Assembly (NCBI RefSeq): GCF_026552795.1
Contig: NZ_JANFPI010000001.1
Location: 806,001-870,000 of the forward strand
Direction: 5' to 3'
Origin: Ectorhizobium quercum
Lineage (GTDB): Bacteria > Pseudomonadota > Alphaproteobacteria > Rhizobiales > Rhizobiaceae
DNA length: 64,000 bases
Below are positions 1 to 9,447 of the stretch, piece by piece (the stretch's first letter is position 1; each line of letters begins with the position of its first letter). Under the pieces are notes generated by a model. It was not told where the DNA came from, searched no databases, and saw only the letters and a program-made list of their open reading frames with translations. Both the position numbers and the translations under genes were made by a program.

Positions 1-398
1 AACCCCTTGCTGTTTCCGGCGAGAAGAAGCCTGAGTGTCTGGAGCGCGGCGAAAGACGATGCGCACGCGATGTGACATGCGATTTCCGGATAGGAAGGGC
101 GGCGTATACGGAGTGTCGGCATCCTGCCGTTCGAGGCTGAATCGGGAGAGGGCTCGGCCGATATGGCCGTCAGTCCGGCAGGCGTCCAGCCGAAGAATCG
201 ACCCCGGCCCCTGTCGTCGATCAGGACAGGACGCGTGAGAATGGCAGGTGTTCTGCCGGACCTGTGCAGGCAGATCGTGGGAGACCGGCCGAGCAGCCGG
301 TCGGGATCGTTGATCGTCACAATCACTGGCTTGTCCGAATAGCGCAGGGCATCGGGCCCGCTAAGCACTTGAAACGTTTGGTGAGGTGTTCGTGTCAT
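1..398 (-). CDS. partial hypothetical protein, runs off left edge
   Basis: Reading the minus strand from an ATG at 398 gives a frame with no stop codon for 132 codons to the edge of the window, so this is the N-terminal part of a larger gene. The protein starts MTRTPHQTFQVLSGPDALRY and continues with a possible beta-rich stretch (DKPVIVTINDPDRL) and an aromatic patch (RFFGWTPAGLTAI). I do not recognise the family; given the neighbours, the N-terminal domain of a glycan-related enzyme is possible, but this is inference. A GGGCAGG stretch just upstream of the ATG could be a ribosome binding site. It is divergent from rfbC, with about 146 bases between, which must hold both promoters. Confidence 0.5.
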   Translation of the reverse strand, partial: MTRTPHQTFQVLSGPDALRYSDKPVIVTINDPDRLLGRSPTICLHRSGRTPAILTRPVLIDDRGRGRFFGWTPAGLTAISAEPSPDSASNGRMPTLRIRRPSYPEIACHIACASSFAALQTLRLLLAGNSKG

Positions 399-544
399 GC
401 CTGCCCGTTCATGCCGATGCCGAAAGCCGCTTCGGACGTATGGCGGCATGTTTGTCATAGTTGATTTGAGGCTGCAATCGATGCTGGACCGGCTTTGTGG
501 CTTCGTGTTAAGAATCCCCCAGTTTAGTTGCGCAGGATGTTCGC

Positions 545-1117
545 ATGTCATCGAAAGTTTTGTTGATCAAGCCAAAGCGTTTTGGTGATGATCGCGGGTG
601 GTTTTCCGAAGTATATAACAAGGATAAATTTTCGGATTTCGGTGCTGGTGATGAATTCGTGCAGGATAATCACTCGCTTTCCGTGCCCGTTGCTACGCTG
701 CGGGGGCTGCATTTCCAGACGCCTCCCCATGCGCAGGCCAAGCTTGTCCGGTGTATTCGCGGGCGAATCTTCGATGTCGCCGTGGATGTTCGCCGTGGCT
801 CGCCAACCTACGGGGAGTGGGTTGGCGCGGAACTGTCCGCCGAGAATGGACATCAGCTTTATATACCCGTCGGCTTCGCGCATGGTTTCATCACGCTTGA
901 GCCGTCGTCAGAAGTGACCTACAAGGTTACGGATTTCTATGCTCCGGCCAATGACGGCGGAATCCGCTGGAACGATCCGCAGGTGAATGTCGCCTGGCCC
1001 TTATCAGGGGGCGTTCAACCCCTGTTGAGCCCGAAGGATGAGGTGCAGCCGCTTCTGGCCGATTTCGACAGTCCGTTCGAATACGATGGAACGCCGCTGA
1101 CGCTGGTGGAAATCTGA
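545..1117 (+). CDS. rfbC: dTDP-4-dehydrorhamnose 3,5-epimerase
   Basis: This cytoplasmic enzyme epimerises C3 and C5 of dTDP-4-keto-6-deoxyglucose, the third step of dTDP-L-rhamnose synthesis. The 190 residues match the usual RmlC length and cupin fold. Visible family motifs are LRGLHFQ (catalytic His), the IFDVAVDVRRGSPTYGEW block, PVGFAHGF and YKVTDFY, where the Tyr is the usual proton donor. An AGGA stretch eight bases upstream supports the ATG at 545. It is followed after 14 bases by rfbD and then rfbA, so the three form an operon. An unusual point is that rfbB (the 4,6-dehydratase of step two) is not in this operon, because the next gene to the left is on the other strand. Confidence 0.96.
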   Translation: MSSKVLLIKPKRFGDDRGWFSEVYNKDKFSDFGAGDEFVQDNHSLSVPVATLRGLHFQTPPHAQAKLVRCIRGRIFDVAVDVRRGSPTYGEWVGAELSAENGHQLYIPVGFAHGFITLEPSSEVTYKVTDFYAPANDGGIRWNDPQVNVAWPLSGGVQPLLSPKDEVQPLLADFDSPFEYDGTPLTLVEI

Positions 1118-1131
1118 CTGGAAAGAAACTC

Positions 1132-2037
1132 ATGCGCATTCTGATTACCGGCATCACCGGACAGGTTGGATACGAGCTTTGCCGGTACGAATGGCCTGAA
1201 GATGTCGAAATCGTCGCCGCTTCCCGGCAGGAACTGGATTTGACGGACGCCGGGTCGATTGAGACGTATATCGCCGAAGGGCGCTTCGATGCCGTCATCA
1301 ATCCGGCAGCCTATACCGCAGTCGACAGGGCAGAGACCGATCCGGTTACGGCCTGGAAGGTCAATGCGCTGGCGCCGGCCGTCATGGCCGAGGCAACCCG
1401 CAAGGTCGGAATTCCGCTGCTCTGCGTTTCGACGGACTACGTGTTCGATGGCACGAAGGCGGAAGCCTATGACGAAGGCGATCCGATCGGTCCCGTCGGG
1501 GTCTATGGCGCATCGAAGGCGGCCGGGGAGCTTGCTGTCCGTACCGGCAATCCGCGTCATGCGATTTTGCGCACGTCCTGGGTATTTTCCGCGCATGGTG
1601 CCAATTTCGTCAAGACGATGCTGCGTCTGGCGGCGGATCGGCCTCTTCTGCGCGTCGTGGACGATCAGAACGGCTGCCCGACGGCTGCGAGCGATATCGC
1701 CGCGACACTGGCGAGGATGGCTCTGCGGCTCGTCGCGGACCCGAAGGCTCCGACAGGAACCTATCATTTTTCCAATGCCGGTCCCGTAACCTGGTGCGGT
1801 TTCGCCCGCGAGATCTTCCGTCAGCAAGCGGCGCTCGGCTACGCGGTGCCGAAGGTGGAGGCCATTACGACTGCCGACTATCCGACGCCGGCGAAGCGGC
1901 CGGCCAATTCCGTTCTGGGGGTGGAAAAGATCGGACGTGATTACGCGATCCGGCCTCGGCCCTGGCAAGAGGCCCTTTCGGAGGTACTGTCCGAACTCCG
2001 GCTTGAACAAAGAAAATCACCAGAGGAACCTCGATGA
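1132..2037 (+). CDS. rfbD: dTDP-4-dehydrorhamnose reductase
   Basis: RmlD-type reductase that makes dTDP-L-rhamnose with NAD(P)H in the cytoplasm. The 301-residue protein has the N-terminal Rossmann motif GITGQVG, the VSTDYVFDG block, the catalytic YGASK (YxxxK) and the family [10 protein letters not shown] stretch. Length and motifs are complete. Its stop codon overlaps the rfbA start (ATGA at 2034-2037), so translation of the two is probably coupled. L-rhamnose is the likely precursor for the RgpF-like rhamnan-synthesis domain encoded downstream at 4639-7233. Confidence 0.96.
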   Translation: MRILITGITGQVGYELCRYEWPEDVEIVAASRQELDLTDAGSIETYIAEGRFDAVINPAAYTAVDRAETDPVTAWKVNALAPAVMAEATRKVGIPLLCVSTDYVFDGTKAEAYDEGDPIGPVGVYGASKAAGELAVRTGNPRHAILRTSWVFSAHGANFVKTMLRLAADRPLLRVVDDQNGCPTAASDIAATLARMALRLVADPKAPTGTYHFSNAGPVTWCGFAREIFRQQAALGYAVPKVEAITTADYPTPAKRPANSVLGVEKIGRDYAIRPRPWQEALSEVLSELRLEQRKSPEEPR

Positions 2038-2900
2038 AGGGTATCATTCTCGCCGGCGGCTCCGGCACACGCTTGCATCCGGCGACGCTGGCGGTGAACA
2101 AGCAGCTTATCCCGATCTATGACAAGCCGATGATTTATTATCCCTTGTCCGTTCTGATGATGTCGCAAATCCGGGACGTTCTGATCATTTCTTCCCCCGA
2201 ATATATCGACAGCTACAAGCGGTTGTTCCGCGATGGTTCCGATTGGGGGTTGAACATCTCCTATGCTGTCCAGCCGAGCCCGGATGGTCTGGCGCAAGCC
2301 TTTACGATCGGCTCCGAATTCATCGGTGGCGATAATGTTGCGCTTGTCCTAGGGGACAATATCTTCTTCGGCGCCGGCATGAGGAAGCTGCTCGCAAATG
2401 CCCGGGATCGCAAGGAAGGGGCGACGGTGTTCGCCTACGAGGTGGACGATCCGGAGCGCTACGGCGTCGTCGAGCTCAATGCCGAGGGGCGGGCTTTTTC
2501 GCTGGAGGAAAAACCGAGGCATCCGAAGTCCCGCATGGCAGTGACGGGGCTTTATTTCTACGACAACAAGGTTGTGGAGTATGCGCGCGATCTGAAGCCA
2601 TCCGTCCGCGGCGAATACGAGATCACCGATCTGAACCGGATCTACATGGAGGTGGGTTCGCTCTACGTCGAGCGCATGTCGCGCGGTTACGCCTGGCTCG
2701 ACACGGGCACGCACGACAGCCTTCTGGAAGCGTCCGAATTCGTACGCACCATCCAGCACCGCCAGGGCATGAGCGTCGCTTGCATCGAGGAGATCGCCTA
2801 TCTGAATGGCTGGATATCCCGCGATCGGCTGGTTGAATACGGCAAGCTGTTTTCGAAGACGGCTTACGGGCGGACCCTGCTGAAGATCGCTGAAGAGTAA
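2034..2900 (+). CDS. rfbA: glucose-1-phosphate thymidylyltransferase
   Basis: RmlA-type nucleotidyltransferase that makes dTDP-glucose from dTTP and glucose-1-phosphate, the first step of the rhamnose pathway. The 288 residues are full length. The nucleotide-binding signature [11 protein letters not shown] is at the N-terminus, followed by [16 protein letters not shown], the metal-binding LGDNIFFG block, VVELN, and [10 protein letters not shown]. The start is set by AGAGGAACC just upstream and by the four-base overlap with rfbD. Base composition becomes visibly more AT-rich immediately after this gene. Confidence 0.97.
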   Translation: MKGIILAGGSGTRLHPATLAVNKQLIPIYDKPMIYYPLSVLMMSQIRDVLIISSPEYIDSYKRLFRDGSDWGLNISYAVQPSPDGLAQAFTIGSEFIGGDNVALVLGDNIFFGAGMRKLLANARDRKEGATVFAYEVDDPERYGVVELNAEGRAFSLEEKPRHPKSRMAVTGLYFYDNKVVEYARDLKPSVRGEYEITDLNRIYMEVGSLYVERMSRGYAWLDTGTHDSLLEASEFVRTIQHRQGMSVACIEEIAYLNGWISRDRLVEYGKLFSKTAYGRTLLKIAEE

Positions 2901-3024
2901 CTGGATTTTGGTCGCTTCGAGTTGTATTATTGAATGCAATTCAATGGGGATTGTGGCGCGGGACAGTTGTGAAAACTTCAGCTAAGAATGTGCATAAAAG
3001 CATAGGGATGGAGAGTGCTTGGAA

Positions 3025-4548
3025 ATGAATCAAAGATCGATAACAGAAGCATTTCAGCTTGTTTGTACGCCTTCAACTTTCATGATTCCCCAATATCAGA
3101 ATATATCTGCTTGGCACGAGCATGTTCCATTTGCATTTTGGTTAATGGAGAGTATGAGGCCCACCTCATTTGTTGAACTAGGTACGCATTATGGGGTTTC
3201 ATACTTTTCATTTTGTCAGGCAGTTAAAGCGCTTGATTTGGGAACGAGATGCTACGCAGTAGACAGTTGGCGTGGCGATCCACATGCTGGCTTTTATGGA
3301 GAAGAGGTGTATAAGGAGGTTTCTTCTTATAATAATGATAATTATTCAAGTTTTTCTTGTTTGATTAGAAGCTCTTTCGATGATGCGTTAGAGTCTTTTC
3401 AAGGCGGTGAGATAGATATTCTTCATATTGACGGGAATCATACTTACGAATCCGTAAGAAATGATTTTGAAAAATGGTTCCCAAAATTATCTTCTCAGTC
3501 ACTTGTTTTGTTTCATGATACAAACGTTCGTGAAAGGGATTTTGGTGTATTCCGGTTGTTTAATGAGCTAAAGGCTCGCTATCCCTATTTCGAATTTTTG
3601 CATGGCTATGGTTTGGGTATAATAGGTACGGGATCAGTAATACAGGAAGCGGCGCGAAATTTGTTTGAGTGTCAATCAAATCTGGAAACATATGTCACGG
3701 TTGCAAATGTGTTTTCACGATTGGGTCGAGCCTGCTCCGAGGCGGCCGCAAACAAACGAAATGTTGCAGAAATAGGGGCATTGAAAGAGAGGCGGGATCA
3801 ATTAATAGAAGAAAGTGCCACTAATAAGCAACAATTTCATGCGGTGCAATTGGTGGCATCCGATGCGCAACAGGAAGTGGCGGACCTTCGGGCGCAAAAC
3901 GAAGCAATGAAGTCCGAGGTTGCCGTTTTGCGGGCGCAAGGCGGAGCCGCGCAACAGGAAGTGGCGGACCTTCGGGCGCAAAACGAAGCAATGAAGTCCG
4001 AGGTTGCCGTTTTGCGGGCGCAAGGCGGAGCCGCGCAACAGGAGGTGGCGGACCTTCGGGCGCAAAACGAAGCAATGAAGTCCGAGGTTGCCGTTTTGCG
4101 GGCGCAAAGCGGAGCCGCGCAACAGGAAGTGGCGGACCTTCGGACGCAAAACGAGGCCAGCGCATGCGCGAAAAGTGCACTATTGCAACAGCTAGAGGAT
4201 GCGAATGCAGGGGCTGCGGAAAAAATTAAAGAGAAAGAATTTATTTTGATGGAAAAAATTAATGAAATTGCCGCTTTGACAAATATTATTGGAGATTGTC
4301 AGCGAGAGAACATGCTTGATAGGCGTAATACAAAAAGTGATATATATAATGTAATTAATGTCTTAATGAGCGGACCGATTTCAAAATTAAGAATTCGCAA
4401 AAATGCCCGACTTTTGCAAGAGGTGGGTTTCGTTGATCGGGAATGGTACTTAAAGAGCTATCCTGATGTAGATGCGGTAGGGATGGATCCGGGAGTCCAT
4501 TTTCTCCTATACGGATATAAAGAAGGGCGTAGTCCAAATGGAAGATGA
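3025..4548 (+). CDS. class I methyltransferase with repetitive coiled coil and C-terminal YPDV module
   Basis: The protein has about 507 residues. Residues about 30-210 form a Methyltransf_24-like SAM methyltransferase, with VELGTHYGVSYFSF as the glycine-rich motif I and ILHIDGNHTYESV as the acidic block; the acceptor is unknown but probably a sugar. Residues about 230-440 are a long coiled coil that contains 28-residue repeats (AQQEVADLRAQNEAMKSEVA core) encoded by almost identical 84-base DNA repeats. The C-terminus is a short WYLKSYPDVDAVGMDP...HFLLYGYKEGR module that recurs at the start of the next protein. I prefer the ATG at 3025 because GGAGAG lies nine bases upstream; a TTG at 3019 is too close to it. 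The gene is strongly AT-rich relative to its flanks, which suggests horizontal transfer. Confidence 0.8.
   Translation: MNQRSITEAFQLVCTPSTFMIPQYQNISAWHEHVPFAFWLMESMRPTSFVELGTHYGVSYFSFCQAVKALDLGTRCYAVDSWRGDPHAGFYGEEVYKEVSSYNNDNYSSFSCLIRSSFDDALESFQGGEIDILHIDGNHTYESVRNDFEKWFPKLSSQSLVLFHDTNVRERDFGVFRLFNELKARYPYFEFLHGYGLGIIGTGSVIQEAARNLFECQSNLETYVTVANVFSRLGRACSEAAANKRNVAEIGALKERRDQLIEESATNKQQFHAVQLVASDAQQEVADLRAQNEAMKSEVAVLRAQGGAAQQEVADLRAQNEAMKSEVAVLRAQGGAAQQEVADLRAQNEAMKSEVAVLRAQSGAAQQEVADLRTQNEASACAKSALLQQLEDANAGAAEKIKEKEFILMEKINEIAALTNIIGDCQRENMLDRRNTKSDIYNVINVLMSGPISKLRIRKNARLLQEVGFVDREWYLKSYPDVDAVGMDPGVHFLLYGYKEGRSPNGR
3865..4158 (+). repeat. 84-bp in-frame tandem repeat, about 3.5 copies
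   Basis: Repeat units begin at 3865, 3949, 4033 and 4117 with GCGCAACAGGA(A/G)GTGGCGG. Three full units and half a fourth are nearly identical at the DNA level, with a few single-base changes such as GGC/AGC and GAA/GAG. Each unit encodes 28 residues, exactly four heptads, so copy-number change keeps both the reading frame and the coiled-coil register. The DNA identity, rather than only protein similarity, points to recent expansion. Confidence 0.95.
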
Positions 4549-4638
4549 CTCATTAGATCTCTATTCATATGGACGAAACTTTAAGGTTGGCGTGACGATG
4601 TTTGTATTTCAATGCGTTTGGGGGTGGGAGTGCGGTTT

Positions 4639-7233
4639 ATGAAAAGCGAAGATATTGAATTAATTAAAGATTCTGGCTTGTTTGACGAAAATTGGTATAA
4701 GGAACAATATTCTGATGTCCAAATAACGGGAATGGATCCTATCGAGCACTACCTTTGGATTGGTGCTAGAATTGGGAGAGATCCTAGCCCGTTGTTTTCG
4801 TCTCAAGATTATACTTCTGTTTATGCTGATGTCGCTGCTGCTGGTATGAATCCGTTAATTCATTATATCAGGTTTGGAAAAGCAGAAGGTCGAAAGTTCC
4901 TTCCATCGTGGCTGACGCGGCGAATCTATAGGAAATCAAGGTATTCAGACGGCAGAAAGCGTGTTGCTATATTTGCAGTATATAGTGATTCCGGATTCAT
5001 AACTGATAATATTCTTATTTATCTTTCAAGGTTGACTGAGATTGCTGATCACATAATATTTGTTGCCGACAATAATTTTTCGGATGCAGTCCTTACAAGG
5101 GTGCGGCACTTCACTCGACATTTAATCGTTGGTCGACATGGTGAGTATGACTTTGGTTCCTACAAGCGTGGCATTAACTACGCAAAAGAGCAGGGTTTAT
5201 TTTACGATGCAGATGAACTGATCCTTTGTAATGACAGTTGCTATGGTCCGATAGGGGGATTTAGACGAATTTTCAATTCCATGAACACTCGAAAATGTGA
5301 ATTTTGGGGTGTCACAGCGAATATTCAGTTTCAACCACACATTCAAAGTTATTTCGTTGTCTTTAAACGGCCTGTGTTTCTGGACCCAGAGTTTCAGCTG
5401 TTTTTTAACGGCGTTGAGACCAAGAAAAATGTTTCAGAAGTCGTGATGTCATATGAAGTTCCGATGACTCGGCATTTCGAGAGCCTCGGATTCGAGTGGG
5501 ACACGTTCATAAACAATGACACTCCAGAGTATTCCAGCTTACAGAAAATAAATCCAAACTTCACTGTTCGCCCTCTCTATCTTCTCGAGCATGGATGTCC
5601 TATTGTAAAAGTGAAGGCATTCAAGAAGACTAACTGCAATCATGATGGAATTATTCCTTCTTTAAATCGAGTACGCGCTCAAGATGAAGGAGTTTACGCA
5701 GCGATAATGGAACACGCTGGTCCAGAAGCATTTTTTGCTATCCCCAAAGTGGAATTTTCGATTATCGTCCCATTTTATAATAGAGCGCCCAAATTACAGT
5801 CCGCCGTTCAGTCAGTTCTACAGCAGGATCACCGCAATTTCGAACTGATACTGATAGATGACGGATCTACGGACGGTGCATCGGATATGATCCGATCACG
5901 GTTTTTTAGTGAAATCCAGAGTGGGAAAATTGTACTAATTCGACAGCCGCAACGAAGCGGTGTGTCTGCTGCTCGGAATGTTGGTTTGAAGGTGGCCAAA
6001 AAACCGTGGATAGCGTATCTGGATTCCGATAATCAGTTGAAAACGAATTTTCTTTCGACTTTCGCTAGTAGTATTGTGGAGAATCCTAGCCATAAAACAT
6101 TTTATTCGTATTTTAAGCGCCAGCCGAGCGGAAAAATTCACGGCCAGCATTACAATCGCGCGAACTTACTTGCGGCGAATTATATCGATCTCGGGGCTTT
6201 CGTGCATGCGAAGGAAGTTTATCAAAAAAATCTTGGCTTCGATGAAAACCTACGGCGTTTAGTCGATTGGGATTTGATTATAAGATATACAGAAAAAAAT
6301 CCACCAGTTTGTATCACTATTCCTCTTATAGAATACTGGGATAATGATAAAGACACGTCGCGTATCAGCGTTAGTGAATCTCTTGATGACGCAAGGATCG
6401 CTATCCGCCTTAAGTACCGTATGCCGTTTCGCGTTACAACAATCATCCCGACATACAATCATCGCGACTTTATCGAGCATGCGGTTTTGAGTGCTATTGA
6501 ACAAAAAGGTCATTTTAAGCATGAAATTCTTCTGTGTGATGATTTTTCAACAGACGGAACACGCGAAATCGTATCGGGGTTGGCGCTTAAATATCGCGGA
6601 TTGGTGCGGAATGTACGAAATTCGGAGAATCTAGGAATATCGAAGACCTTTAAGCGTTGTATTGATCTGGCTAGCGGAGACTTCATAGCTATACTTGAAG
6701 GTGATGATGTATGGACAGATAAACAGAAGCTTGAAAGGCAAATTAATTTTCTTGCCGAAAATAATGATTGCTCAATGGTTTTCTCAAAGATACGAGTCAG
6801 GTCTTTGCCAAGCGGGAAAGAACGGTTCCTCCAAAGGCAGGATGTAATTAAAAAACAAAAGGTCGATGGGGATGATTTTTTAGCTCATCCATCAATGAAT
6901 TTGATAGCTAATTTCTCGAGTTGTTTGTTTAAGGCGGGTCTTCTGAAAAGCTCACCGGAGCGCTTATTCCAAGGTCGTTTCAACGAGATTGCAGTTGCTT
7001 TCTACATGGAACGTCATGGAAAAATTGGTTTCATCAACGAGCCTATGAGTATTTACCACCAACATGTCAAAGGTGTGTGGTCTGGAAGCAATCAAGAGCA
7101 ACAGCTACGTAGTGGTATTGAGACCCGTGAGATGGTACTAGACATAGCTCATCCGAAATACAGGGAGCGTATTCTTGAGATCATTGAAAAACGTTATCGG
7201 GAGCCGCTGTCAGAATTTTTAGGGCATATATAA
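4639..7233 (+). CDS. rhamnan synthesis RgpF-like and double GT2 glycosyltransferase
   Basis: The protein of about 864 residues has four parts. Two short WYKEQYSDVQITGMDP-type modules lie at residues 7-85. An RgpF-like rhamnan synthesis domain follows at about 106-365 (VAIFAVYSDSG, GEYDFGSYKRG, LCNDSCYGPIG). A GT2 domain is at about 371-590 (FSIIVPFYNRAP, LIDDGSTDGASD, YLDSDNQ), and a second GT2 at about 596-830 (VTTIIPTYNH, LCDDFSTDGT, LEGDDVW). It probably adds several sugars, rhamnose among them, to a surface polysaccharide; this role is inferred from the domains and the upstream dTDP-rhamnose genes. The ATG at 4639 has GGGGGTGGGAG upstream; the earlier in-frame ATG at 4612 has none. Like its neighbour, it is AT-rich and likely acquired. 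Confidence 0.85.
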   Translation: MKSEDIELIKDSGLFDENWYKEQYSDVQITGMDPIEHYLWIGARIGRDPSPLFSSQDYTSVYADVAAAGMNPLIHYIRFGKAEGRKFLPSWLTRRIYRKSRYSDGRKRVAIFAVYSDSGFITDNILIYLSRLTEIADHIIFVADNNFSDAVLTRVRHFTRHLIVGRHGEYDFGSYKRGINYAKEQGLFYDADELILCNDSCYGPIGGFRRIFNSMNTRKCEFWGVTANIQFQPHIQSYFVVFKRPVFLDPEFQLFFNGVETKKNVSEVVMSYEVPMTRHFESLGFEWDTFINNDTPEYSSLQKINPNFTVRPLYLLEHGCPIVKVKAFKKTNCNHDGIIPSLNRVRAQDEGVYAAIMEHAGPEAFFAIPKVEFSIIVPFYNRAPKLQSAVQSVLQQDHRNFELILIDDGSTDGASDMIRSRFFSEIQSGKIVLIRQPQRSGVSAARNVGLKVAKKPWIAYLDSDNQLKTNFLSTFASSIVENPSHKTFYSYFKRQPSGKIHGQHYNRANLLAANYIDLGAFVHAKEVYQKNLGFDENLRRLVDWDLIIRYTEKNPPVCITIPLIEYWDNDKDTSRISVSESLDDARIAIRLKYRMPFRVTTIIPTYNHRDFIEHAVLSAIEQKGHFKHEILLCDDFSTDGTREIVSGLALKYRGLVRNVRNSENLGISKTFKRCIDLASGDFIAILEGDDVWTDKQKLERQINFLAENNDCSMVFSKIRVRSLPSGKERFLQRQDVIKKQKVDGDDFLAHPSMNLIANFSSCLFKAGLLKSSPERLFQGRFNEIAVAFYMERHGKIGFINEPMSIYHQHVKGVWSGSNQEQQLRSGIETREMVLDIAHPKYRERILEIIEKRYREPLSEFLGHI

Positions 7234-7254
7234 ACGCTATCGCTATGCTATCTT

Positions 7255-9441
7255 TCACGCTATGAACCAGCTGCGTGCCTTATGCATATACGGCAGCGGC
7301 AGCAGCCTCGGATCCGAATGGCTCCGGCTATAACCCGGATGACACGCCGGGTCGAAAAAGCCCTGGGTTTCGTGCAATCTGCGCAGGTTGGCTTTCTCCT
7401 TTTCGAAACGTGCGCGGCGTTCGCCCGAGATGTCGGAACCGCGTGAAACGGATTCGTGATGCACCAGGCATGCGAATGGAGTCCAGACAATCCGGTAGCC
7501 TGCCTTGTAGGCCCTCAGGCAATAATCGACGTCGTTGTAGGCTATGGAGAAGTTCTCTTCGTCCCATAGACCTATCTCTCGTGCGCATTCACCTGTGATC
7601 AACATTGCGGCGCCGGTAACGCAGGTCAGGGAATTGCGCAGGTGGAGGCGGTTCATCGGTCCGCCGAATCTTTCCGGCTTGTTCAGATACCAATGGCCGG
7701 CCAATCCTCCGAATCCGACGATCACTCCCGCATGCTGAAGCTTCCGGTTCGGGTAGAGAAGCTTTGCGCCGACGATCCCGACCCTGTCGTAACTCAGGCA
7801 TTGTACCATTTCGTCGAGCCAGTCGCGGCTGGTGATTTCAATGTCATTGTTCAGAAGCAGGAAATGGTCTCCGCTTGCATGTGCCATACCCTCGTTGATC
7901 GCCCGGGAGAAATTGAAGGGGCGGGCCTTCACATGGAACTGGAAGGATGGATGGCGGCGCGCATAGTCTTCGTAGAGCGCTATCGTCGCACTTTCGGTCG
8001 TGCCGTTGTCGACGATGATGACCTCATAGTTGGGATAGTCTGTTCCTTCGTAGATACCCTTCAGAACTGTTGAAATCAGATCGAATGAATCCCTGTTGGG
8101 GATGATGATCGAGATTTTTGGCCGGCCGACCGCCGGTTCGTTCCCGAAGTTGACGCGATGCAATGTTTCGGTAAGGGCGGGCAGAACCGTATTGGGTTTG
8201 TGGTTGCGCTCGAAATGTTCGTGCAGCGCGCGCCGTGCACTGTCCGTCGCCCTGTACAGGAATTTGTGTGAATAGCTCTTGCCGTTGCGCCGCCACCAGT
8301 AGGCCGGATACGGCACATGCAGAACCTCGGAATCGTTCACGCCCTCCAGATAGCGCAACAGCAGGTCATAATCCTGGGAACCCTCGAAAGTGGTGCGCAG
8401 AAGCCCTATCTCTTTCAGTCGTTCACGCCGATAGATCGAGAAGTGATTGATGTAGTTGACGCCGGATAGCAGAACGGGGTCGTAGGCGGGCTTCAGCAGG
8501 AGGCCGACCGGCTTGAGTGCTTCATCGACAATCAGTTCGTCGGTGTAGAGAAAACAGGCGCCGGGGGAAGCCTCGACCGCTTTGCGGATGACCTTGAGCC
8601 CGTGCGGGGCAATCATGTCGTCGTGGTCCAGCAGGGTAATCCAATCGCCTTTGGCGACATCAAGGCCGGCATTGGTCGTGGAGGCAATCCCGCGATTGAC
8701 CCCGTTGAGCAGACAGTTGATGCGGGGATCGGGCTTGCGAGAAGCGAACCAGTCAAGCGTTTCCGCCGATGTGGAGCCGTCGTCGGACAGGATCAGTTCG
8801 GTTCCCGGAATGTCTTGCTTCAGAAAGGACGAGAGAAGGTCGTCCAGATACTGTGCCGGAGCATTGTAGACCGGGACAACGATGCTGAGCCAGGGGCGGT
8901 CGGCTGACCGGGGCGCGGCAAGCGACATTTCACCGGCAAGTTCGGCAGCACGCGTCACATAGGCCTGCAAAGAACTGCTCTTGCGTCGAAACGGCAGGGC
9001 CGGAAGTGTCTTCCAGAACCGCGGCAGTTTCCAAAAGCGCACGTCTTTCAGGGCCGGAGACTGCCGCCTTTGATCCAGGATATGGGCCTCGACCGCGGCT
9101 GTGGTGTCGAATTCCTCGACGGTCATGACGAAACGGCAGGGTTCGTTGGTTGGGTCTACACGCAATGCGCGTATCGTGCCGAAGGCGCCGACATCCGCGA
9201 CGATCAGGAAGTCCTTGCCGCGACCGACGTCCCGGCTGTCCTCCTCGCGAAAGCCGTGTCCGGTATTGATATAGAGTTTCGGGTCGATCTCGCCATCGGA
9301 CGCCGTCAGGCGGATGGCGAAGTAACGCTTTCGAAAAAACGGGAACCGAATGAGAAAAAAGGGATCGTCGCCCTCCGCCAGCCAGACTGAGCGTTCGCCC
9401 GGGTCGGCGGTCAGTTCGTTCTGGGCAATAATGTCAGGCAT
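7255..9441 (-). CDS. two-domain GT2 glycosyltransferase
   Basis: A 728-residue cytoplasmic or membrane-associated transferase with two GT-A domains. The first, at about residues 180-400, has LSIVVPVYNAP, LSDDGSTSAETL and LLDHDDM. The second, at about 440-700, has ISIIIPNRDSF, IIVDNGTTE, LLNNDIEI and the family motif LLYPNRKLQHAGV. The N-terminal 170 residues look like a separate beta-rich domain. Proteins of this architecture extend O-antigen or capsule chains. It is the last gene of the minus-strand capsule export operon, six bases after the permease gene. Its 3' end lies 21 bases from the convergent 4639-7233 gene with no clear terminator between them. Confidence 0.88.
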   Translation of the reverse strand: MPDIIAQNELTADPGERSVWLAEGDDPFFLIRFPFFRKRYFAIRLTASDGEIDPKLYINTGHGFREEDSRDVGRGKDFLIVADVGAFGTIRALRVDPTNEPCRFVMTVEEFDTTAAVEAHILDQRRQSPALKDVRFWKLPRFWKTLPALPFRRKSSSLQAYVTRAAELAGEMSLAAPRSADRPWLSIVVPVYNAPAQYLDDLLSSFLKQDIPGTELILSDDGSTSAETLDWFASRKPDPRINCLLNGVNRGIASTTNAGLDVAKGDWITLLDHDDMIAPHGLKVIRKAVEASPGACFLYTDELIVDEALKPVGLLLKPAYDPVLLSGVNYINHFSIYRRERLKEIGLLRTTFEGSQDYDLLLRYLEGVNDSEVLHVPYPAYWWRRNGKSYSHKFLYRATDSARRALHEHFERNHKPNTVLPALTETLHRVNFGNEPAVGRPKISIIIPNRDSFDLISTVLKGIYEGTDYPNYEVIIVDNGTTESATIALYEDYARRHPSFQFHVKARPFNFSRAINEGMAHASGDHFLLLNNDIEITSRDWLDEMVQCLSYDRVGIVGAKLLYPNRKLQHAGVIVGFGGLAGHWYLNKPERFGGPMNRLHLRNSLTCVTGAAMLITGECAREIGLWDEENFSIAYNDVDYCLRAYKAGYRIVWTPFACLVHHESVSRGSDISGERRARFEKEKANLRRLHETQGFFDPACHPGYSRSHSDPRLLPLPYMHKARSWFIA

Positions 9442-9447
9442 GCAAGT

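Noticed and set aside
3802..4180. Minus-strand frames of 115 and 119 codons with striking repeats
   Set aside because: They are the reverse reading of the 84-bp repeats in the methyltransferase gene.
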